Of a stretch of DNA of 5,379 bases, positions 1-4,125 are shown piece after piece (within the stretch, counting starts at the first letter, position 1; the number at the start of each line of letters is the position of its first letter). The notes under the pieces were generated by a model that was given only the letters and a program-made list of their open reading frames with translations, ran no database searches and was not told where the DNA came from. The translations under genes were made by a program, and so were the position numbers. Source of the stretch: Campylobacter sp. UBA1713 (GTDB taxonomy: Bacteria; Campylobacterota; Campylobacteria; Campylobacterales; Campylobacteraceae); assembly GCA_002317305.1 (NCBI GenBank), contig DCIZ01000083.1:1-5379 (forward strand), read 5' to 3'.

Positions 1-1
1 A

Positions 2-29
2 ATTTTGAATTCTGTTTTCTGTATTCAGC
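2..29. repeat. Short degenerate heptad repeat, cluster 1
   Basis: Three clear 7-base units lie in phase at 9-29 (ATTCTGT, TTTCTGT, ATTCAGC), preceded by a poorer one at 2-8. They match the unit seen in four other clusters of this window: NNTCYGY with a last unit of the form NNTCAGY. The cluster may continue to the left of the window. It is non-coding here and sits just upstream of the metK promoter. Confidence 0.55.
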
Positions 30-31
30 TA

Positions 32-79
32 TTTTTAAGTTTAGTTTTAAGCTTATTTTTATGGAGTTTGGGCTATAAT
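32..79 (+). promoter_or_regulatory. Probable sigma-70 promoter of metK
   Basis: A perfect TATAAT box lies at 74-79, with G at 72 as in the common GNTATAAT form. No -35 hexamer is visible. Instead T-tracts recur at about 10-12 base intervals (32-36, 45-48, 56-60, 67-69), the arrangement described for Campylobacter vegetative promoters. Transcription would begin near 86-87, giving a leader of about 28 bases that carries the AAGGA ribosome site at 103-107. A T8 run (79-86) lies at the expected start region. The start site is inferred. Confidence 0.7.
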
Positions 80-114
80 TTTTTTTAGTTTAAACTATTT
101 TTAAGGATTAAAAA

Positions 115-1326
115 ATGTATCTTTTCACAAGTGAAGTAGTCAGTCCAGGACATCCTGACAAGTGCGCTGACATCATCGCTGACAGCATCGTAGATGCCAT
201 CCTCTCAAAAGACCCAAACGGACGCGTAGCTAGCGAAGTTTTTGTCGCTGGAAAACACATCGTCATCGGTGGTGAGATAGGCTCACGCGTAAATTTAAGC
301 CACGCCGACTACCGCCGCATCGCCATTGACGCACTAAAAAAGATCGGCTACAACGGCAAAAACGGCTTCACAAAAGCCCAGTGCCTCCACCCAGATGACG
401 TTAGCGTAGACGTTTTTGTGAATCAACAAAGCGCCGACATAAACCAAGGTGTCGACCAAACTAGCGGCGAGACGGGCGCAGGGGATCAAGGAATCATGTT
501 TGGTTTTGCCTCAAACGAGTGCGAAAACTACATGCCTAGCGCCATCTTTTACGCACGTCAAATTTGCAACAAAGTCTATGAATTTGCCCTAAAAAACCCT
601 GACAAACTCGGCGTCGACATAAAAACACAAGTAACTGTTGACTACGGCACAAAGAGCAACTTTGAAGAGTGTCGCCCGCAAAGCATCCACACCATAGTCG
701 TAAGCGCACCAAGTGTAGAGTCTCTACACATAGACGAAGTTCGCGCCCTCATCTCAAAGCTCATAGACGAAGCTGGACTGCCGTCAAATTTGTTTGACAA
801 GAGTCGCACCATATTTCACATAAATCCTACTGGTCGCTACGTGAATCACAGCGCACTTCACGACAGCGGACTTACTGGACGAAAGCTCATAGTCGACAGC
901 TTTGGTGGATATGCGCCCATCGGCGGCGGGGCACAAAGTAGCAAAGATTACACAAAGGTAGACAGAAGCGGACTCTACGCCGCACGCTGGATAGCAAAAA
1001 ATATAGTCGCTGCTGGGCTAGCTAAAAAGTGCACCGTTCAGATAAGTTACGCCATCGGCGTGGCAAAGCCCGTAAGCGTTAGTGTAGACTGCATGGGGAC
1101 AAATTTGCGTGGCGTTAGCGATGATGTGCTTTCTGAATTTGTGCTAGAAAATTTCGCACTTACGCCAAAGTGGATAAAAGAAAAATTCGCCCTTGACCGC
1201 CCGAGCACCGCCACTTTTCTCTACGCCGATGTGGCAGCAAAAGGACAAGTGGGCGACCCAACTTATCCGTGGGAGAGGCTTGACGGCGTGGAGATGTTTG
1301 GTAGGTTATGTGAAATTGATCGATGA
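115..1326 (+). CDS. metK: S-adenosylmethionine synthetase (methionine adenosyltransferase)
   Basis: This cytosolic enzyme makes S-adenosylmethionine, phosphate and pyrophosphate from methionine and ATP, supplying the cell's main methyl donor. The 403-residue protein is a little longer than E. coli MetK (about 384) and appears complete. Family motifs run in order: GHPDK at 12-16 (ATP-site His13 and Asp15), the flexible-loop motif QQSADINQGV at 104-113, signature GAGDQGIMFGFA at 121-132, NPTGRYV at 237-243, SGLTGRK at 251-257, and the phosphate-loop region GGGAQSSKD at 270-278 followed by KVDRS. In that last motif the usual GGGAFSGKD has Gln in place of Phe, probably lineage-specific. The ATG follows AAGGA by 7 bases, and the N-terminal LFTSEVVSPGHPDK fits the family start. 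The gene has its own promoter just upstream and converges on the YdjM-like gene. Identity is essentially certain. Confidence 0.98.
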   Translation: MYLFTSEVVSPGHPDKCADIIADSIVDAILSKDPNGRVASEVFVAGKHIVIGGEIGSRVNLSHADYRRIAIDALKKIGYNGKNGFTKAQCLHPDDVSVDVFVNQQSADINQGVDQTSGETGAGDQGIMFGFASNECENYMPSAIFYARQICNKVYEFALKNPDKLGVDIKTQVTVDYGTKSNFEECRPQSIHTIVVSAPSVESLHIDEVRALISKLIDEAGLPSNLFDKSRTIFHINPTGRYVNHSALHDSGLTGRKLIVDSFGGYAPIGGGAQSSKDYTKVDRSGLYAARWIAKNIVAAGLAKKCTVQISYAIGVAKPVSVSVDCMGTNLRGVSDDVLSEFVLENFALTPKWIKEKFALDRPSTATFLYADVAAKGQVGDPTYPWERLDGVEMFGRLCEIDR

Positions 1327-1346
1327 TTTGCATATTTAAGATTTAC

Positions 1347-1386
1347 AAAAAAAAGACATAGAGGTGCGGGAAGAAGCCCCCGCCTC
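1347..1386. terminator. Intrinsic terminator between convergent metK and YdjM-like gene
   Basis: A GC-rich hairpin spans 1361-1386: GAGGTG and GGG pair with CCC and CGCCTC around an AAGAAG loop, with one C-C mismatch and one G-T pair. On the minus strand it is followed, after six bases, by a run of eight T (As at 1347-1354), so it best fits a terminator for the YdjM-like gene. On the plus strand the sequence after it is only moderately T-rich, so termination of metK there is plausible but weaker. Bases 1370-1384 also match, on the opposite strand, the core of the repeat at 2093-2160 and 2281-2350. Confidence 0.6.
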
Positions 1387-1434
1387 GAATGCATTTGTAT
1401 TTTACGAATTTTAACCTGAAAATAAGCTTAAATA

Positions 1435-2022
1435 TTACATATTCACAAAAAACCACACCACGCCAGCAAACGCAAAAACATAGTAAAAAAAGAAAAGATA
1501 TGCATCGTTTATGCGAACAAATTCAGTGCGAAACCAGTCGCCATTTAGCCCTACTCTAAGCTTGCTTTTGTAGTAACTTCCCCAAAAAAGAAGCGGCACC
1601 GAGCCAGAAAAGATGTCGGCGACTATGTGCGAAATGACACCTGTTAAAAAACCAAAATACAACGCCACCCAGTAACTACTCTCAAATTTATCTAACCACG
1701 CCACGCCCGCCCAAAAAAGCAAAACAAAAAGCAAAATGCTGTGCGTCAGCTGCCTGTGGTAGCGTTGCATGCGGCTTTTGTGGTCGGCGTTTTTTTTGCC
1801 TTTTTTGGACGACTCAAAGCCGCTTTTTAACCCTCTTACCAAAAGCAAGTCAAGGTCTGGTGCGGTAGCACAAAGCCACGAAAGCACGAAAAATATAACT
1901 AGACTCAGTAGGTCAGAAGTGATGAGTGAAACGGTGTGCCGGTGAAATTCAAACGGCAACTCTATGTTTATGACTACAGAAGCGGCAAGCACTCCGATGG
2001 CTCTGTGGCTCTTTGCGTTCAT
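1435..2022 (-). CDS. YdjM-like membrane-bound metal-dependent hydrolase (DUF457 type)
   Basis: This 195-residue integral membrane protein has the conserved polar residues of the YdjM/DUF457 family, predicted inner-membrane metal-dependent hydrolases of unknown substrate. Visible motifs are His6 near the N-terminus, PDLD at 55-58, HRQLTHS at 89-95 and SHIVAD at 131-136. These His and Asp residues probably bind metal. Hydrophobic segments lie at about 38-54, 95-110, 117-135 and 174-193. A basic Lys/Arg-rich stretch at 66-90 probably faces the cytoplasm. The ATG is preceded by AAGGA (2028-2032) at 5 bases, and the N-terminal MNAKSHRAIG resembles family starts. The gene runs toward metK and is separated from the upstream transporter by repeat-rich DNA, so it is probably transcribed alone. 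E. coli YdjM is in the SOS regulon, but no LexA box is seen here. The family call is good; the biochemical role is unknown. Confidence 0.85.
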   Translation of the reverse strand: MNAKSHRAIGVLAASVVINIELPFEFHRHTVSLITSDLLSLVIFFVLSWLCATAPDLDLLLVRGLKSGFESSKKGKKNADHKSRMQRYHRQLTHSILLFVLLFWAGVAWLDKFESSYWVALYFGFLTGVISHIVADIFSGSVPLLFWGSYYKSKLRVGLNGDWFRTEFVRINDAYLFFFYYVFAFAGVVWFFVNM

Positions 2023-2054
2023 TTAGTTCCTTTATGTTTTGTGTAAATTTTTTG

Positions 2055-2072
2055 GCAAATTTATAAATTTGC
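2055..2072. promoter_or_regulatory. 18-bp perfect palindrome over a candidate -10 of the YdjM-like gene
   Basis: GCAAATTTATAAATTTGC is a perfect palindrome with no spacer, 32 bases upstream of the YdjM-like start. On the minus strand it contains TATAAA (2060-2065), a reasonable -10 box, so a dimeric repressor bound here could control the gene. Half of it overlaps a repeated box (2067-2096). AAATTT words are very common in this genome type, so the palindrome may be fortuitous. Confidence 0.35.
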
Positions 2073-2096
2073 AAATATCACGAAAAAGCAAATTTG
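2067..2096 (-). repeat. GCTTTTTC/GCAAATTT box, copy 1
   Basis: On the minus strand the box begins CAAATTTGCTTTTTCGTGA and ends ATTTGCAAAT. It aligns with 3893-3921 at 27 of 30 positions (two substitutions, one gap), and in the opposite orientation with 2204-2226. It abuts the left end of the structured repeat at 2093-2160. Together with the inverted copy at 2204-2226 it encloses that repeat and heptad cluster 3, like the ends of a small non-autonomous element. Confidence 0.45.
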
Positions 2097-2160
2097 ACGA
2101 TTCTACTTTGTAAAAAAGCGGGGGATTCTTCTCTTCGCTAGCTCCCTTGCGAATGACGGC
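2093..2160 (-). repeat. Dispersed structured repeat, copy A (HSEGGVS type)
   Basis: This 68-base element is a direct repeat of 2281-2350. The first 39 bases agree at 37 positions and the last ten (GAATGACGGC) are identical. The middle differs in sequence but folds in both copies. Here TTCGC (2134-2138) pairs with GCGAA (2149-2153), or alternatively AGCG (2117-2120) with CGCT (2136-2139), followed on the minus strand by a T run. The minus-strand translation (GASEEKNPPLFYKVESSN) resembles the HSERSEES-like spurious peptides known from repeats in many bacterial genomes. It is assigned to the minus strand only for that reason. No function is claimed. Confidence 0.75.
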
Positions 2161-2164
2161 AGTA

Positions 2165-2199
2165 ACGGAAAACAGAGTGCGGAAAACAGAAAACTGAAT
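2165..2199. repeat. Degenerate heptad repeat, cluster 3
   Basis: Five in-phase units read on the plus strand ACGGAAA, ACAGAGT, GCGGAAA, ACAGAAA and ACTGAAT, fitting RCNGARW throughout. The purine-rich form is on the plus strand here, opposite to the clusters at 2380-2457 and 4063-4125. It starts four bases after structured repeat copy A. Confidence 0.7.
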
Positions 2200-2203
2200 T
2201 TTG

Positions 2204-2226
2204 CAAATTCGCTTTTTCATGAATTT
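2204..2226 (+). repeat. GCTTTTTC/GCAAATTT box, copy 2 (inverted)
   Basis: CAAATTCGCTTTTTCATGA followed by ATTT matches the reverse complement of the box at 2067-2096 with two substitutions and a one-base gap. It also matches the reverse complement of 3893-3921. It closes the segment that starts with copy 1, making an imperfect inverted-repeat pair around about 107 bases. Confidence 0.4.
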
Positions 2227-2280
2227 AAAGAAATATTTTTGCTTTGCAAAAAGCGCTTCGCTTGTTTTACAGGAACTTCG

Positions 2281-2350
2281 TTTGACGATTCTACTTTGTC
2301 AAAAGGCGGGGGATTCTTCGGTCGGCTTACGCCTCCCTCAGAATGACGGC
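2281..2350 (-). repeat. Dispersed structured repeat, copy B (HSEGGVS type)
   Basis: Second copy of the element at 2093-2160, 70 bases, same orientation. Its variable middle folds as GGC (2324-2326), loop TTAC, GCC (2331-2333), enclosed by ATTCT (2313-2317) with AGAAT (2340-2344). An alternative pairs AGGCG (2304-2308) with CGCCT (2330-2334). The minus-strand translation includes RHSEGGVSRPKNPPPF, close to repeat-derived peptides that are often mis-annotated as proteins. Read from the upstream transporter gene it ends in CGCCTTTT, so it could also act as a weak terminator. Confidence 0.75.
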
Positions 2351-2360
2351 GTTGATTTGT

Positions 2361-2382
2361 GCTTTTTCGAGAATCGCAAATT
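2361..2382 (+). repeat. GCTTTTTC/GCAAATTT box, diverged copy
   Basis: GCTTTTTCGAGAATCGCAAA shares the GCTTTTTCG, GA and GCAAA blocks, in the same order and similar spacing, with the reverse complement of 2067-2096. It sits between structured repeat copy B and heptad cluster 2, echoing the arrangement around copy A. The match is short and gapped. Confidence 0.25.
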
Positions 2383-2457
2383 CCGCACTCCGCACGCATT
2401 CTGCAATCTGCACTCCGAACGCACTCCGTTCTCTGTTCTCTGTTTTCAGTTTTCAGT
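2380..2457. repeat. Degenerate heptad repeat, cluster 2, running into the transporter stop codon
   Basis: Units on the plus strand include ATTCCGC, ACTCCGC, then (after an ACGC remnant) ATTCTGC, AATCTGC, ACTCCGA, another ACGC remnant, ACTCCGT, TCTCTGT twice and TTTCAGT twice. The last two lie at 2444-2457 and overlap the transporter gene. On that strand they read ACTGAAA, ACTGAAA, which supply the final T-E-N residues and the TGA stop (2446-2448). The two 4-base ACGC remnants look like partial units left by slippage. Confidence 0.75.
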
Positions 2458-3765
2458 ATTTACATCTCGCCTAAACCGCATAAACCACAAATTTATCGCT
2501 ATTGAGACAAAGCCCAACATCACCATGTAGTAAGCGATGTTCATCGGGTCGCTTTTGGTCATCATGGTAACGACAAACGGCGGCGTAAAGCCTCCTGCGA
2601 TGGCGTAAGCTATGTTGTAGCTAAACGAAATGGCAGAAAAGCGAATGCGATTCGGGTAGAGTGCCGTCATGTAAAACGGCGCGCCACACGGTCCAACCGC
2701 CCCAAAGAATCCCGCCGCCAAGTAGAACCCGCACACCACGCCAAAGCCGCCACCTGCCACAAAAAGCGCATAAAAGTAGAAAAATACCGCCACCACAAAA
2801 ACCGCCGCAAACAAGATGCTAGCACGCGCCACGCCCACTTTGTCGGCGAATTTGCCGTAAAGCACGCACCCTACACACATGCAAACGATGCATGCCATCT
2901 GCATGTAGATGGTGGTAAGTCGCCCCACCTCAACGCCGTTTTTTGCAAAAGCACCGCCCATAAAATTTGGCATGAGCAGAATCATCACCACGATGCAACC
3001 CGTCAAAACCCAGCTAGCTAGCATCGCCGCAAAGTTGTCTGGCATGATCTTTAAAACCTCTTTGATGGGGAGTTTTACTATTTCGCCGCGGTTTTGCATC
3101 GCCTGAAAAACGGGCGTTTCGTGGAGGTATCTACGCAAATAGATAGATATGACACCAAAAACGCCACCTATTATAAACGGCACACGCCACGCCCAAGCTA
3201 GAATCGTCTCATCGTTAAACGTCTGCTTGACAACAAGCGCTACGATGCTTCCTAGCAAAATTCCGCCCACGACCGCCGAAGTTAGGATGCCCACGCTAAA
3301 GTAGAGATTCTGCCGTTTTGCGTGCTCACTCATGAAAACCCACGCACCTGGCAGCTCACCGCCTATGGAGATGCCTTGCATGAGACGCACGCAGATGAGA
3401 AGCACAGGCGCAAGGTAGCCGATGGTCTCAAAAGTCGGCATGAGTCCTAGTGCAAAAGTCGGCACGACCATGAGGACTATAGAGAGCATAAACATGTTTT
3501 TGCGTCCCTTTTTGTCGCCAAAGTGCGCCATGATGATGCCACCAAGCGGACGCGCGAGGTAGCCCGCAGCAAAAGCGCCGTAAGTGTTTAACAAAGACCA
3601 AAAATCGCCCAAATTTGCTGGAAAAAACAGCTTTGATATGAACGAAGCGAAAAATACAAAAATGATAAAATCATAAAATTCTAGCATTCCGCCGAGCGAT
3701 GAAAGCCCCAAAACTTTCACCTCTTCTTTAGAAAAGCCCTTTTGTTGCGAGGCAGATGTGTTCAT
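2446..3765 (-). CDS. MHS-family (metabolite:H+ symporter) major facilitator transporter
   Basis: This 439-residue inner-membrane protein belongs to the metabolite:H+ symporter branch of the major facilitator superfamily (ProP, KgtP, ShiA and CitA relatives), which takes up small organic ions with protons. Its substrate cannot be read from sequence. Marks of the branch are EFYDF at 29-33 in helix 1, ARPLGGIIMAHFGDKKGRK at 71-89 (the loop 2-3 motif), RLMQGISIGGELPG at 127-140, RRYLHETPVF at 211-220, and YNIAYAIAGGFTPP at 383-396 in the C-terminal half. About twelve hydrophobic segments can be counted and the length is normal. The ATG follows AAGGA (3771-3775) at 5 bases. The last codons, ACT GAA AAC TGA, lie inside heptad units, so the extreme C-terminus appears repeat-derived. 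The long gaps on both sides suggest it is transcribed alone. Confidence 0.93.
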   Translation of the reverse strand: MNTSASQQKGFSKEEVKVLGLSSLGGMLEFYDFIIFVFFASFISKLFFPANLGDFWSLLNTYGAFAAGYLARPLGGIIMAHFGDKKGRKNMFMLSIVLMVVPTFALGLMPTFETIGYLAPVLLICVRLMQGISIGGELPGAWVFMSEHAKRQNLYFSVGILTSAVVGGILLGSIVALVVKQTFNDETILAWAWRVPFIIGGVFGVISIYLRRYLHETPVFQAMQNRGEIVKLPIKEVLKIMPDNFAAMLASWVLTGCIVVMILLMPNFMGGAFAKNGVEVGRLTTIYMQMACIVCMCVGCVLYGKFADKVGVARASILFAAVFVVAVFFYFYALFVAGGGFGVVCGFYLAAGFFGAVGPCGAPFYMTALYPNRIRFSAISFSYNIAYAIAGGFTPPFVVTMMTKSDPMNIAYYMVMLGFVSIAINLWFMRFRRDVNTEN

Positions 3766-3830
3766 TTGATTCCTTTGTTTTTAAATTTGGCGGTGATTTT
3801 ATTACATTTAAGCTTAATTTTATGTAAAAT

Positions 3831-3839
3831 ATCATAGCA
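3831..3839 (-). promoter_or_regulatory. Candidate extended -10 promoter of the transporter gene
   Basis: On the minus strand TGCTATGAT gives an extended -10 (TGN plus TATGAT, one mismatch to TATAAT). It would start transcription near 3824, leaving a leader of about 60 bases. A second AT-rich candidate, TGTAATAAAA at 3797-3806, lies closer to the gene. No -35 is evident. Confidence 0.4.
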
Positions 3840-3892
3840 AATTTAAAGAGGCTTTGCTAACCGAAGAGTCTCCTGCTTTTTGAGCGAGTAAA

Positions 3893-3921
3893 ATTTACAA
3901 ATTCACAAAAAAGCAAATTTG
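3893..3921 (-). repeat. GCTTTTTC/GCAAATTT box, copy 3
   Basis: It aligns with 2067-2096 at 27 of 30 positions over its whole length, in the same orientation but about 1.8 kb away, across the transporter gene. A 7-bp inverted repeat, GCTTTTT (3875-3881) and AAAAAGC (3908-3914), brackets part of it. Its presence in both gene-free stretches shows that they share repeat content. Confidence 0.45.
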
Positions 3922-3924
3922 GGT

Positions 3925-3944
3925 AAAAAAGCTAACGCTTTTTT
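3925..3944. terminator. AT-rich hairpin, possible weak terminator after dxr
   Basis: AAAAAAGC (3925-3932) pairs with GCTTTTTT (3937-3944) around loop TAAC, giving an 8-bp stem with a T run on either strand. Only two G-C pairs support it, so termination would be weak. It lies about 180 bases beyond the dxr stop and upstream of the transporter promoter. Confidence 0.3.
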
Positions 3945-3948
3945 TATA

Positions 3949-4002
3949 GTCCCGCCGCCGTTTTTCTTTTCGATAAATCTCAAAGAAAAACGGCGGCGGG
4001 AC
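3949..4002. repeat. Perfect 21-bp inverted repeat (long hairpin)
   Basis: Bases 3949-3969 (GTCCCGCCGCCG followed by TTTTTCTTT) are the exact reverse complement of 3982-4002, separated by a 12-base AT-rich loop (3970-3981). The outer 12 bp are almost all G-C and the inner 9 are mostly A-T. No T run follows directly on either strand, so it is not a standard terminator, although it could block or stabilise the dxr transcript. No ORF or transposase is associated. It could be a palindromic dispersed repeat. Confidence 0.8.
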
Positions 4003-4008
4003 AGGCGA

Positions 4009-4026
4009 CGGGGGCTACCGCCCCTG
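4009..4026. repeat. Small GC-rich hairpin
   Basis: GGGGC (4011-4015) pairs with GCCCC (4020-4024) around loop TACC, extended by a G-T and a C-G pair to seven pairs. It lies seven bases from the 21-bp inverted repeat and between it and heptad cluster 4. It is probably part of the same intergenic structure downstream of dxr. No function can be assigned. Confidence 0.45.
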
Positions 4027-4062
4027 CGACTCCAAATATCGCTTTGCTCACCAAAATTCAAC

Positions 4063-4125
4063 ACTCCGCATTACGCATTCTGTATTCCGCAATCCGCAAT
4101 CCGCATTCTGCATTCCGCACTCAGT
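4063..4125. repeat. Degenerate heptad repeat, cluster 4, nine units in phase, reaching the dxr stop
   Basis: Nine consecutive units with no phase break: ACTCCGC, ATTACGC, ATTCTGT, ATTCCGC, AATCCGC (twice), ATTCTGC, ATTCCGC, and finally ACTCAGT at 4119-4125. On the dxr strand the last unit reads ACTGAGT and provides the TGA stop (4121-4123). This is the cleanest of the five clusters. The repeats give short ORFs with peptides such as RNPHSAFR, which should not be annotated as genes. Confidence 0.85.

Noticed and set aside
79..86. T8 run as a phase-variable tract for metK
   Set aside because: Campylobacter phase variation mostly uses long G/C tracts. An essential gene is an unlikely target, and T8 runs are common in AT-rich promoters.
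1023..1326. A metK leader riboswitch or SAM-dependent element
   Set aside because: The leader between the likely transcription start (about 86) and the ATG at 115 is only about 28 bases, too short for a known SAM riboswitch. No conserved element was seen downstream of the gene either.
2032..2399. Two small minus-strand ORFs (62 and 60 codons, 2032-2220 and 2217-2399)
   Set aside because: Both are translations of the dispersed repeat and heptad units (HSEGGVS and KVESSN peptides). They have no convincing ribosome site and their similarity comes from the DNA repeat.
2201..2530. Plus-strand ORF of 109 codons
   Set aside because: It covers repeat DNA and runs antisense into the transporter gene. 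Its composition is that of a shadow frame.
4063..4125. CRISPR-like array
   Set aside because: Units are only 7 bases with no spacers and no cas genes nearby, so it is a tandem heptad repeat.
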